Source: Spartobacteria bacterium UBA695 (GTDB lineage Bacteria; Verrucomicrobiota; Verrucomicrobiia; Chthoniobacterales; Chthoniobacteraceae). Taken from it: DNA of 64,000 bases. Below are positions 26,671 through 34,868 of this stretch, one piece after another. The stretch's first letter is position 1. The number at the start of each line of letters is the position of its first letter. Position numbers and translations under genes: made by a program. The stretch covers positions 62,001 to 126,000 of the forward strand of contig DBMP01000010.1 of the NCBI GenBank assembly GCA_002298145.1, read 5' to 3'. The notes beneath the pieces were generated by a model. The model was not told the origin of the DNA. It saw only the letters and a list, made by a program, of their open reading frames with translations, and did not search any database.

Positions 26671-27558
26671 TCAGGCAGCGTCCGCGCCCTCAACCGGGCA
26701 GCGGGCAAGCTGCCAGGCGTTGTAGGTATTGTGCCAGATGATGTAGAACGTCGGCCCCAGGGCGACAAGTGGGCTCACATACGTCAGCGCGATCCAGATG
26801 GTCAGCACCGTGTTCTTCTGGCCAAGGCTCTGGCTTAGCTCCCGGGAAATACCGCTCACCCCGCCCATCTTCCACCCCAGGGCGAAATTAACGGTGCAAA
26901 GCAGAATGGAGAGCGCCGCCAGCTCAGCAAGCTGCATCCAGTTGCCGTTCCACTGGGTGCGGAGGAACTGCCCCGCGTTGGAGGTCAGGACAAAGAGCAC
27001 GCTCACCCAGAGGTAAAACGAGGCCTTCCGGTAACGCAACAGGCGGCGGGTAAGATCCGGAGCCCCCCAGCGGAACGCCTGGGCCAGCAGCAGCGGCACC
27101 AGGATGACGAGCACCGTCTGCTTGAGAAAAGGCGCGGTCTCAATCGAGAAATTTGCCCCCAACAGCCACGGCAGCGCCAGGGGAAAAAGCACCCCGGCCG
27201 CAACATTGGTCACCAGCACCGAACCGGCCACGAACTCCACCCGGCCCCCGAGCATCCCGGTGATCACCGGAGAGGCCGTCGCCGTCGGGGTCAGCCCGAT
27301 GAGCAGCGCCGCAAAAGCCAGCTCGCGGTTGAACGGGAGAAGCAGGCGCCAGGCAGCCAGGCCCACCGCCCAGTTCAGAGCCAGGAGCAGCAGGTGCTCG
27401 CGGCGAAACCCCACCGGGCGGATATCAAGGAAAGCTATCCAGAGCATCCCCATGATGAAATAGGGCACCAGGAAATAGAGAAAATGGGCGGAAGGAACGG
27501 CCAACCCGAGAAAAATGGCCCCCATTAGGGTGGCCGTGCGCTGCAAACTCTGACTCAT
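26671..27558 (-). CDS. Bile acid:sodium symporter (BASS) family protein
   Basis: A 295-residue protein with about nine to ten membrane helices. The segment LIGLTPTATASPVITG matches the crossover helix region with Thr/Ser/Pro residues that form the sodium and substrate sites in the BASS superfamily (which includes Acr3 and pantothenate/keto-acid carriers). The substrate is unknown. It is convergent with the amidotransferase gene and upstream-adjacent to a terminator that closes the next transcription unit. Confidence 0.8.
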   Translation of the reverse strand: MSQSLQRTATLMGAIFLGLAVPSAHFLYFLVPYFIMGMLWIAFLDIRPVGFRREHLLLLALNWAVGLAAWRLLLPFNRELAFAALLIGLTPTATASPVITGMLGGRVEFVAGSVLVTNVAAGVLFPLALPWLLGANFSIETAPFLKQTVLVILVPLLLAQAFRWGAPDLTRRLLRYRKASFYLWVSVLFVLTSNAGQFLRTQWNGNWMQLAELAALSILLCTVNFALGWKMGGVSGISRELSQSLGQKNTVLTIWIALTYVSPLVALGPTFYIIWHNTYNAWQLARCPVEGADAA

Positions 27559-27598
27559 TATGCCCCCAGCAACTCACGGATCGCCCCCGATAGAAAGC

Positions 27599-27630
27599 AA
27601 AAAACCGGGCGGCAAGGTTTGGCCGCCCGG
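27599..27630 (-). terminator. Terminator of the Met-rich periplasmic protein gene
   Basis: A 9-bp perfect stem (CCGGGCGGC at 27605-27613 with 27622-27630) and an 8-nt loop; on the minus strand it is followed by six T (27599-27604). It lies 16 bp past the stop of the gene ending at 27647. Confidence 0.85.
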
Positions 27631-27646
27631 TGGACATAGCCCAAGG

Positions 27647-28042
27647 TTAAGGCTTCGCTGCCGGAGCCGCCGGAGAGGAACCCGGCCCCGTGCCACCCTG
27701 CATCGGGTGTTTCTTCATCCACTCCATCATCTTCTGCTGGTGCTCCTCCATGTCAGCCAGCCAGGTCTTGCGCTGTTCCATGGCCTTATTGATCACCGCC
27801 TCCATGGCGTCGATCTTTGCCGGTCCCTTGGCTGCATTCATGGCCTTAACCAAGTGGTCAAGCTCGGCATTTTGTGCCTTGAACTTCTCCACCGCCTTCT
27901 GATGCCACTCCATCATGTTTCCCCCACGGCCTAGCATGGGACAACACGATGAGCCGGTTGCCTGCGGTTCCTGGGGGGCCTGCGCCCAGAGGGTTCCGGC
28001 CGAAGCCACCATCATGATGCCAACGAATTTAATGAGTTTCAT
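27647..28042 (-). CDS. Secreted Met/His-containing helical protein
   Basis: A 131-residue secreted protein with a signal peptide (MKLIKFVGIMMVASAGTLWA). The mature part has a CCPMLGRGGNMMEWHQ segment followed by one long amphipathic helical region and a MMEWMKKHPMQGG motif, then a Pro/Ala tail. Met, Cys and His enrichment and helical character recall Spy/CpxP-like or copper-related periplasmic proteins, but no family is certain. The second ATG is chosen because GGGGAG lies just before it and it opens the signal peptide. It ends before a strong terminator. Confidence 0.65.
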   Translation of the reverse strand: MKLIKFVGIMMVASAGTLWAQAPQEPQATGSSCCPMLGRGGNMMEWHQKAVEKFKAQNAELDHLVKAMNAAKGPAKIDAMEAVINKAMEQRKTWLADMEEHQQKMMEWMKKHPMQGGTGPGSSPAAPAAKP

Positions 28043-28118
28043 GCACTCCCCAATTCGCATCCTCCTCCCGGGACGGCTGGAACTTTGCCTTCCGGTTGCG
28101 CCTTAAAAAAAGGGGGGC

Positions 28119-28250
28119 TTAAGTATGCTTGCGCCGATGCTGGCGCAGCGCCATCACCGTGGCGCGGTCCCGGCAATGTCTGGCATAGGCTTCCCGAAGA
28201 ATCTGGGCAATGGTCCGCTTGCGGTTCTTCCTCTTCTCAGTCGCGATCAT
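28119..28250 (-). CDS. Possible 43-residue basic peptide gene
   Basis: An open frame of 43 codons encodes a very basic, helical peptide (MIATEKRKNRKRTIAQILRE at the start, ending HRRKHT, with one Cys). No Shine-Dalgarno is visible; a TTGACA hexamer lies about 35 bp upstream on the same strand but has no good -10 partner. Short basic proteins often bind RNA or DNA. The gene-like composition is suggestive only, and it could be a chance frame. Confidence 0.35.
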   Translation of the reverse strand: MIATEKRKNRKRTIAQILREAYARHCRDRATVMALRQHRRKHT

Positions 28251-28320
28251 AAATAGAGAAACGGTTCAACAGCTTTCGCTTGATGTCAAATAATGCTAGG
28301 CTCGCTTCCATGGCATTCCC

Positions 28321-28397
28321 ATGACGCGCTGGTGACACTCCAGTGAACAACTTGTCACCGAATTGTCACCCCGGCGTCACGAGGCCGTCACACCCCT
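28321..28397. promoter_or_regulatory. Seven-unit 11-bp periodic array, Pho-box-like
   Basis: Units start at 28321, 28332, 28343, 28354, 28365, 28376 and 28387, exactly 11 bp apart: ATGAC, GTGAC, GTGAA, then GTCAC four times. The best pair, TGTCACC-GAAT-TGTCACC, has the 7+4 layout of a PhoB box (CTGTCAT-N4-CTGTCAT type). The array ends 22 nt before the start codon of the PlcP-like gene, whose known relatives are PhoB-regulated. Sequence periodicity is seen directly; binding by a PhoB homologue is inference. Confidence 0.7.
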
Positions 28398-28418
28398 GCG
28401 CGATACCTATGGAGGCCC

Positions 28419-29213
28419 ATGAAACATTATCGCACCGCGTGGATTTCAGACCTTCACCTCGGCACTAAAGATTGTGCCGCCGAGTCCGTCATGGCGTTTC
28501 TGAGGGATCACGAGTTTGACACCCTTTACATCGTCGGGGACCTGATCGACGTCTGGTCGCTTCGCCGGGGCATCTACTGGCCCCAACTGCACAACGACGT
28601 CATCCAAAAGCTGCTCCGCGCCGGGCGCAAGGGGGCCCGGGTGGTCTACATTCCCGGCAATCACGACGAATTCATTACCAGCTACGTCGGCAACTACGGC
28701 GCGGTGGAGATCGTCCCGAGCATCATCCACGAGACCGCCGACGGCCGCCGCCTGCTGGTTTTCCACGGGCACGAACTCGACACCGTGGTGCAGAACGTCA
28801 AGTGGCTGGCCTACGTGGGCGACCTCGGCTACCAAGCCCTGCTCCGGCTCAATGCCCCGGTCAACTGGGCCCGGCGGCACCTGGGGCTCGGCTACTGGTC
28901 GCTCTCCCTGGCCGTGAAGCGGAACGTGAAAAACGCCGTTTCGTTCATCGGGGAATTTGAAAAAGCCGTCATCCGCTACGCCCAGGCCGACGGCGTCCAC
29001 GGCGTCGTTTGCGGGCACATCCACTCGCCCATGATCCGGAAAATCGACGAAGTGGAATACTACAACTGCGGCGACTGGGTGGAGAGCTGTTCGGCGCTGG
29101 TCGAGGATTTTGACGGCCGCATCGAGCTGCTCACCAATCTCCACGTCGACAACCGCCACGCCCAGGCCCCTGCGCAGCCGCCTGCGAGCTCCACGGCAGT
29201 CGAGGCGGCCTAA
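28419..29213 (+). CDS. plcP: PlcP/LpxH-family metallophosphoesterase
   Basis: A 264-residue calcineurin-like phosphoesterase with the metal motifs ISDLHLGT (residues 9-16), VGDLIDVW, PGNHDEF, FHGHELD and CGHIHSP. The overall pattern, including YWPQLHNDVIQKLLR and NCGDWVESCSALVEDFDGR, is closer to PlcP, the PhoB-controlled phospholipase C of Sinorhizobium and marine bacteria that degrades membrane phospholipids under phosphate starvation, than to LpxH. A strong RBS (GGAGG, 3 nt before ATG at 28419) and the upstream 11-bp array support this. An LpxH-type UDP-diacylglucosamine hydrolase role is the alternative. It is convergent with purU, overlapping by 4 bp. Confidence 0.8.
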   Translation: MKHYRTAWISDLHLGTKDCAAESVMAFLRDHEFDTLYIVGDLIDVWSLRRGIYWPQLHNDVIQKLLRAGRKGARVVYIPGNHDEFITSYVGNYGAVEIVPSIIHETADGRRLLVFHGHELDTVVQNVKWLAYVGDLGYQALLRLNAPVNWARRHLGLGYWSLSLAVKRNVKNAVSFIGEFEKAVIRYAQADGVHGVVCGHIHSPMIRKIDEVEYYNCGDWVESCSALVEDFDGRIELLTNLHVDNRHAQAPAQPPASSTAVEAA

Positions 29214-30064
29214 TCCCGGAACACCACCGAGCGGTTGCCGTTGATCAGCACCCGGTCCTCCACGTGGTAGCGCACCCCGCGCGAAAGAGCCATCCGCTCG
29301 CAATCACGCCCCAGGCGCAGCAGATCGTCCGGCGTATGGAAGTGCTCCACGCGGATCACCTCCTGGTCGATGATCGGCCCGGCGTCGAGTTCGGCAGTGG
29401 CGTAGTGGCACGTCGCCCCGATGAGCTTCACCCCGCGCGCATAGGCCCGCTTATACGGGTTGGCCCCCGCGAAGGAGGGCAGGAACGAGTGGTGAATATT
29501 GATCACCTTCCCGTGCCAGGCTTTGCAGAACTCGGCGGGAAGAATCTGCATGTAGCGGGCCAGCACCAGCAGATCGGCCTCGGCCTCGCAGAAAAGCGCC
29601 TCCATTTGCGCGAAAGCCGCCTCCTTGGTCTCCGGCGTTACCGGAACGCACACAAATTTCAGCCCCTCGCGCTCCACCACCGGGCGCAGATCCTCATGGT
29701 TGGAGACAACGAGCGGGATCTCGATCGGCAGCTCACCCGAGCGCCAGCGCCAGAGCAGATCGACCAAACAGTGGTCGAGCTTGGAAACCAGGATCACCAC
29801 GCGCACCTTCTGCTTGCTCTCGCGCAGCGTCCAGCGGGCCTCCAGATCGCTCGCCAGCGGGGTGAACGCTTTTTTCAGCGCCGGGAGATCGAGCGCCAGG
29901 CTCTGGGAATCAATAGCCAGCCGCGCGAAAAACCACTTCCCGATGGCATCGGTGAACTGATTGACCTCCAGCAGGTTCCCGCCATGGTAAGCGATGAAAC
30001 TGGTCAGCCGTGAAAGCAACCCCACCCGGTCGGGACACGAAATCTTCAAAAGCGTCTGCGGCAT
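29210..30064 (-). CDS. purU: Formyltetrahydrofolate deformylase
   Basis: PurU hydrolyses 10-formyl-THF to formate and THF. The 284-residue product has an N-terminal ACT domain (MPQTLLKISCPDRVGLLSRL) and a formyltransferase-type catalytic domain with NIHHSFLPSFAGANPY (catalytic His and Asn) and TAELDAGPIIDQ (catalytic Asp). The ATG at 30062-30064 has a clear Shine-Dalgarno (AAGGAG, 5 nt upstream on the minus strand); a further upstream frame is not conserved. It converges on the PlcP-like gene with stop codons overlapping. Confidence 0.93.
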   Translation of the reverse strand: MPQTLLKISCPDRVGLLSRLTSFIAYHGGNLLEVNQFTDAIGKWFFARLAIDSQSLALDLPALKKAFTPLASDLEARWTLRESKQKVRVVILVSKLDHCLVDLLWRWRSGELPIEIPLVVSNHEDLRPVVEREGLKFVCVPVTPETKEAAFAQMEALFCEAEADLLVLARYMQILPAEFCKAWHGKVINIHHSFLPSFAGANPYKRAYARGVKLIGATCHYATAELDAGPIIDQEVIRVEHFHTPDDLLRLGRDCERMALSRGVRYHVEDRVLINGNRSVVFRD

Positions 30065-30160
30065 AAAACTCCTTTCTAACCTGCCACGGTCCATCCGGCA
30101 AGCTACTACCATTTTCAAGCTTCGCTCCCAGCCTTGTGCGGAGGTATAATATAGGGCGCT

Positions 30161-30706
30161 ATGTCACTGACACCCTCCACCATGCGTCCCCTGGGGAGCC
30201 CAGCTCCCGACTTTGCCCTCCCAAACGTCGAAAACGGCGAGATCTTCACCCTGGCGAACTTCGCTGGCTTCCCCGCGCTACTCGTCATCTTCCTCTGCAA
30301 CCATTGCCCCTACGTGGTCCACGTTCAGGCGGAGCTCGCCCGCATCGCCAAGGATTACCCCGTCATCCCCCTCGTCGGCATCACCTCGAATGATGTTGCA
30401 GAATACCCGCAGGATTCCCCCGCAAAAACCTCCGAACTAGCCCGGCGGCTTGGCTTCCCCATCCTCTACGACGAGACCCAGGCCGTCGCCCACGCCTATG
30501 ACGCCGCCTGCACCCCTGACTTTTTCCTCTTCGACGCCGAGCGCAAGCTTGTCTACCGGGGCCAGCTCGACGCCACCCGCCCCGGCCACGGCACGCCCGA
30601 TGGCCGCGACTTGCGGGCTGCGCTGGACGCCGTGCTAGGAGGTCACCCCGTCGAGGCGAACCAGATCCCCAGCACCGGCTGCAACATCAAGTGGAAGACA
30701 GCGTAA
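30161..30706 (+). CDS. Thioredoxin-fold redoxin (AhpC/TSA-like)
   Basis: A 181-residue thioredoxin-like protein. The motif VIFLCNHCPYVVH contains a CxxC (CNHC) in the position of a peroxiredoxin or thioredoxin active site. The N-terminal GSPAPDFALPNVENGE matches the redoxin/AhpC-TSA family start. This subfamily has no confirmed role. A TATAAT hexamer lies at 30145-30150, only about 10 bp upstream of the ATG at 30161, so the mRNA leader may be very short. It is divergent from purU and 24 bp upstream of aroB. Confidence 0.78.
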   Translation: MSLTPSTMRPLGSPAPDFALPNVENGEIFTLANFAGFPALLVIFLCNHCPYVVHVQAELARIAKDYPVIPLVGITSNDVAEYPQDSPAKTSELARRLGFPILYDETQAVAHAYDAACTPDFFLFDAERKLVYRGQLDATRPGHGTPDGRDLRAALDAVLGGHPVEANQIPSTGCNIKWKTA

Positions 30707-30730
30707 ACTTCTGCTAGAACCTTCGGTCCC

Positions 30731-31828
30731 ATGCAATCCACCATCGTCCCCGTCCCGCTCGGCGAGCGCGCCTACAACGTCCTCATTGGCGAAACGATCC
30801 TCCCGCAACTGGGCGAAAAAATCGCCGCCGAACCCGGTCTGGAAAAGCTCGGCAAACGCTGCGCCGTCATCACCGACAGCCACGTGGCCCCGCTCTACAG
30901 CGGCCCCGCCATGGCCAGCCTGAAGGCGGCGGGCTACGAGCCGACGCTCATTACCGTCCCGGCGGGCGAGACCAGCAAGGCACTCAGCATGGTGGAGCGC
31001 GTGTGCGATGCCATGATCGCTGCCGGGCTCGACCGCAGCTCTTGGATCGTGGCGTTGGGCGGCGGCGTCGTGGGCGATCTGGCGGGCTTCGTGGCCTCCA
31101 TCTACTACCGGGGCATCCCGTTCGTCCAAGTGCCGACCACCGTAATTTCCCAGGTCGACAGCGCCGTGGGCGGCAAGACCGGCGTGAACGCCAAGGGAGG
31201 CAAAAACCTGATTGGCGCCTTTCATCAGCCCCGGTTCGTACTGGTTGACGTCGTGACGTTGGCGAGCCTGCCGCCGCGCGAATTCAACGAAGGCGTCGCC
31301 GAGATCATCAAACACGCCGCCATCGCCGACCGCGACCTTTTCGCCCCCCTCGCCTCCCCCAACCTGCAAAACGACTCCGCCACCCTGGTGAGCGTGATCC
31401 GGCGCAACGTGGAAATTAAAGCCGGTATCGTCTGCCAGGACGAGCACGAGACCAAGGGCCTCCGGGCGCTCTTAAACTTTGGCCACACCGTCGGCCATGC
31501 CATCGAAAACGTCGCGGGCTACGGGCGCTTTCTTCACGGCGAGGCCGTCAGCCTGGGGCTCGTCGCCGCGGGGCAGCTCTCCGTCGCCAAGGCCGGGCTC
31601 ACCCCAGAGGAAAACCAAACAATTCTCTCCGCGCTGGCTCACTACCGCCTGCCGCTCACCCTGCCGCCCGATCTCCCCACTTCCGCCTTGGTCGACGCGC
31701 TGCGAAAGGACAAGAAATTTGCCCAGGGGCAGGTCCGCTTTGTCCTCTGCCCGAAGCTTGGCGAGGCGTTTGTCTCCAAAGACGTGACCTTCGAGGAAAT
31801 CCGCGCCGCCATCGAAGCCTTACGGTAG
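30731..31828 (+). CDS. aroB: 3-Dehydroquinate synthase
   Basis: AroB makes 3-dehydroquinate from DAHP in the shikimate pathway. The 365-residue product has the NAD-binding region with VALGGGVVGDLAGFVAS, the TTVISQVDSAVGGKTGVN active-site segment and the zinc ligands, including GHTVGHAIE. Length fits the family. It is cotranscribed with, or close to, the redoxin gene (24 bp spacing). No other shikimate genes are in the window. Confidence 0.95.
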   Translation: MQSTIVPVPLGERAYNVLIGETILPQLGEKIAAEPGLEKLGKRCAVITDSHVAPLYSGPAMASLKAAGYEPTLITVPAGETSKALSMVERVCDAMIAAGLDRSSWIVALGGGVVGDLAGFVASIYYRGIPFVQVPTTVISQVDSAVGGKTGVNAKGGKNLIGAFHQPRFVLVDVVTLASLPPREFNEGVAEIIKHAAIADRDLFAPLASPNLQNDSATLVSVIRRNVEIKAGIVCQDEHETKGLRALLNFGHTVGHAIENVAGYGRFLHGEAVSLGLVAAGQLSVAKAGLTPEENQTILSALAHYRLPLTLPPDLPTSALVDALRKDKKFAQGQVRFVLCPKLGEAFVSKDVTFEEIRAAIEALR

Positions 31829-31856
31829 GGACGCTGCCAGGGCGACCGCAGGACCG

Positions 31857-33572
31857 CTAGAGAATATTCCCCAAGCGCGAGCGAAGGGCTTCGGCGCGTT
31901 CGTCGGGCGAGGGCTGGTAGAACGGGTTAAAGCCCCGCTCCACGGCTTGCGCCCATACCACGGCGACCGGGCCCGATCTGGGGACCGTGCCGAGCGAATG
32001 CCGCCCGGGGGCCAGCGCCACGAACTCCGAACACGTCTTGCCGTCCACCTCGACCGGCTCGCCTGATTTAGAAATCACCGCGTACCGGGCAGGAATGGCG
32101 ATGTCAAAATAGGTCAACGCCTCCGTCGGGTGCAGCACCCGCCCCGCCACCAGCGTCCGGTAGGCAACGGGGGTAAAATGGTGTTTGAGAAACTGGCACG
32201 TCCTCTGGGGATAGCGCCCGTAGTTATCCGTGGCCACGCAAACGCCGTGCGCGATCATCCGCTCGGGAATATCGTCGTCGAGCAGGTTGCGGTTGAACTT
32301 CCAGCGCGTCATCTCCTCCAGGGCGAAGTAGAAGGGCCGGTTGCGGTAGATCATCTCGCCCTTGGTGTCCATCACTTCTTCGCCCGGGTTGGTCAGCTTG
32401 AGCGCCCCGGCCACGAACGCCTCGTGAAACCGCGAGCGGCCCTCCCACGGCGCCAGCGCCTGAACATCGAGCGCCAGCAATCCCACGAGCGAGGCCGCCA
32501 GCGCCACGTTGACCGCCAGGTGCCGCCGCTTCCCCAGCCACGTTAGCAGCGCCGGGACGATCACCAGCACAGCCACGGGCACAAACGCCAGGAAATCCTC
32601 ACGCGTCACCAGCGGCCAGACCACGAAAAGTAGTACGGGATAAGCCCCCCCGACCAGCGCTATGAAGGCCCGCCGCCCCGCTCCCGGGGACCGTTCCGCC
32701 AGCATTCGGCGGCTCCAGACGATCACCGCGATGAAAATGGCGAGGCTCGCCGCCCCTCGAAGATCAATAAGCGCCCCCCGCTCGGAGGCGGCAATGAGAT
32801 TATGCCGGATGAGGCAATACCCCAGGCTCGGCAGCGCCCACTGGCTCGCGAACCACGCCAGCAGGCAGGCGGGGACGACCGCGAGCCCCGCGGCAAAGCT
32901 TGCGACCTTTTTCCCAAACTCCGGCACCCGGGGCGCTCCGGCCAAACCCCAGGCCAGACCCGCGGCGAGAAAGAGATCGAGCGCCATCACCGTCGTTTTC
33001 ATCGAGACCGAAAACGCCGTCCCCAGAAGCAGCCCGCCAAGCCCGAAGCGCCAGCCCGGCTTTCGCAGGCAGACCAGCGCGGCCAGCGCCGCCAGCCAGC
33101 AGAGCGCCCAGAGATTATCGGGACGAAATTCCAGGCTCGTGCAGAAAAAGCGCGGGTAAAGCGCCGTCGCCGCCGTCGTCCACGCCCCCACCTGAGGCGA
33201 GAACAGCCGCGCGCCGATTAGGTAAACGCACGCCAATACTCCGAAATACAACGGAATCATTCCCAAGCGCATCACCGTCACGATATCGGCCCGTTCGCCC
33301 ACCAGACTAAAGAGTGGCGCGTTAAGGAGCGCGAAAAGCGGGCTGTGATTATCGAATAAGTCGCGGTATTGCACCATTCCCTGGGTGATTCCCCAGACCA
33401 CGTGGAGGTGCTGCGGCTCGTCGGAATCGACGCGGTAAACCGACGCGCAATAAATCCGCGCGGCAACCATCACGACCAAGGCAAGAAAAAGCGCCCACTT
33501 TCCCCCCAGGCGGCGGAAGTGCTTCATGTATGGGGGTGTCGCAGTGGCGGCAAGAACGTCCGATTGATACAT
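31857..33572 (-). CDS. GT39-like polytopic glycosyltransferase
   Basis: A 571-residue protein with about 10-12 membrane helices and a soluble C-terminal domain of roughly 180 residues. An acidic motif (RVDSDEPQHLH) in the first extracytoplasmic loop and the aligned DNHSPLFALLN segment are like protein/lipid-A mannosyl- or arabinosyltransferases (PMT/ArnT, GT39/GT83) that use polyprenyl-phosphate sugars. The acceptor is unknown. Two ATGs are possible (33572 and 33527); the longer form is given. It converges on aroB. Confidence 0.7.
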   Translation of the reverse strand: MYQSDVLAATATPPYMKHFRRLGGKWALFLALVVMVAARIYCASVYRVDSDEPQHLHVVWGITQGMVQYRDLFDNHSPLFALLNAPLFSLVGERADIVTVMRLGMIPLYFGVLACVYLIGARLFSPQVGAWTTAATALYPRFFCTSLEFRPDNLWALCWLAALAALVCLRKPGWRFGLGGLLLGTAFSVSMKTTVMALDLFLAAGLAWGLAGAPRVPEFGKKVASFAAGLAVVPACLLAWFASQWALPSLGYCLIRHNLIAASERGALIDLRGAASLAIFIAVIVWSRRMLAERSPGAGRRAFIALVGGAYPVLLFVVWPLVTREDFLAFVPVAVLVIVPALLTWLGKRRHLAVNVALAASLVGLLALDVQALAPWEGRSRFHEAFVAGALKLTNPGEEVMDTKGEMIYRNRPFYFALEEMTRWKFNRNLLDDDIPERMIAHGVCVATDNYGRYPQRTCQFLKHHFTPVAYRTLVAGRVLHPTEALTYFDIAIPARYAVISKSGEPVEVDGKTCSEFVALAPGRHSLGTVPRSGPVAVVWAQAVERGFNPFYQPSPDERAEALRSRLGNIL

Positions 33573-33645
33573 AGCGGGGTATGAAGAATCGCATCAGACT
33601 CCGCACCCGGACGTAATAGATCATAACATCACCAAATGTGTTAGC

Positions 33646-33682
33646 AAAAAAAACCGGCCCGGAAATAACCTCGGGCCGGTTT
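33646..33682 (-). terminator. Terminator of the Gld-type ABC operon
   Basis: An 11-bp perfect stem (AAACCGGCCCG at 33651-33661 with 33672-33682) with a 10-nt loop, followed on the minus strand by eight T (33646-33653). It lies 13 bp past the DUF4340 stop and closes the four-gene operon that begins at 38456. Confidence 0.87.
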
Positions 33683-33695
33683 GGGTATCCATTTC

Positions 33696-34868
33696 TTATT
33701 TACTGACGGGCACCGGCGGCACCGAAGCCGCTTCCGGCGAGGGCGAGGGCGAGGGCGAGGGCTGGGCTTTTTGCAGGAACTCCTCGCGTGGCTTCCATAG
33801 CGGCTCATACGTCGCCTTGCTCACAAGGTAGACCCGCGCCTCGGTCTGCTTGGCCTTGGCGAGGTCCTCCCCGAGTTTCTTCGTCTTTGCGGCGAATTCA
33901 TCATCGAGGCGCTTCTTATCCTCCGGCTTTTCGTCCTTGCCCGGCGTGCGCTCCTTGGGGAACTGAGCACTCACGGCGATGGCCAGAGGCACGTTTTCCC
34001 CCTCGGCGGGGCCAAAGTTCAGCACGTAGGTGAAGCCGTCAAAGGTCGTCACCGTGGCCGTCGAGTTGAACCCATTGCGCGAGGCGTTGGCCGCTTTCAC
34101 ATCGGCGAAGGTCGGGGCGTTGAACAGCGAAACGAACGCCGGCAGCTTAGCTGGGTCGAGCTTCTCCTCCGGCTTGAGCCCGTCGAGCTTCCATTCGCCC
34201 GCCGTGTCGCTATCGCGCAGGAATTTTAGCACCGCCCCGCCGCTGGCGACCGTCACGGATTGGATGCGGTCGATTCGGAGGAACGTCTTGTCCAGCCACG
34301 CCGCCGGTTTCACCTCGGCCTGGTCAAACCGCTCGGAAACCAGCGAAACGCCGCTCTTGCCCACCGGCAGCACGTAGCGGCCCGCCACGATCCCCTCCTC
34401 ATCCGGGAACCCCGGCGACTTTTTCAGGAACTTCTTGCCCACCAGCAGCGCGGCCAGCGGCTTGGAGTCCTTGCCTTGCAGCTCCACCAGCGTCGCCGAG
34501 TGGGCCTCGCCTTTGGCGGGCGTTAAGAGGTCGAGCCGGGGCAACTGCGAGGGCCCAGCCTCCACTTCCTGCACCGGCTTGAGCTGCCAGAGCCCCTGGA
34601 TGAAGCCCCCAACGCGGGCGAAATCCGCCGGGTAATCATCCCGTTCGCGCACCACCCACGCGTCGTTCTTTTTGGCGAGCGTCAGCGATGAAGCGGCGTC
34701 GCGGATCACCACGCTGGTCACTTCGTTAAGGTCGAACTTGCCTAAAACCCGCCCGTCGCCTTTCCCCTTCCCCGTCCAGGACGAGGAACGCTGGAAGAGC
34801 ACGGCGAGGCTGGCCCCGCCGATAACGAGCAATACTGCGAGAAGATAGAAGAATTGTTTACGGTTCAT
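33696..34868 (-). CDS. DUF4340 protein of Gld-type ABC operon
   Basis: A 390-residue protein with one N-terminal membrane helix (MNRKQFFYLLAVLLVIGG) and a large, beta-rich extracytoplasmic DUF4340 region, ending in a Pro/Ser repeat (PSPSPSPSP) encoded by four copies of a GAGGGC hexamer on the plus strand. Its ATG overlaps the stop of the upstream gldG-like gene by four bases (ATGA), a sign of translational coupling. DUF4340 proteins usually sit downstream of GldG-type transporter genes, as here. No molecular function is known. Confidence 0.82.
   Translation of the reverse strand: MNRKQFFYLLAVLLVIGGASLAVLFQRSSSWTGKGKGDGRVLGKFDLNEVTSVVIRDAASSLTLAKKNDAWVVRERDDYPADFARVGGFIQGLWQLKPVQEVEAGPSQLPRLDLLTPAKGEAHSATLVELQGKDSKPLAALLVGKKFLKKSPGFPDEEGIVAGRYVLPVGKSGVSLVSERFDQAEVKPAAWLDKTFLRIDRIQSVTVASGGAVLKFLRDSDTAGEWKLDGLKPEEKLDPAKLPAFVSLFNAPTFADVKAANASRNGFNSTATVTTFDGFTYVLNFGPAEGENVPLAIAVSAQFPKERTPGKDEKPEDKKRLDDEFAAKTKKLGEDLAKAKQTEARVYLVSKATYEPLWKPREEFLQKAQPSPSPSPSPEAASVPPVPVSK

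Noticed and set aside
28321..28397. CRISPR array
   Set aside because: The units repeat every 11 bp with 5-bp cores, far too short for CRISPR repeats and spacers.
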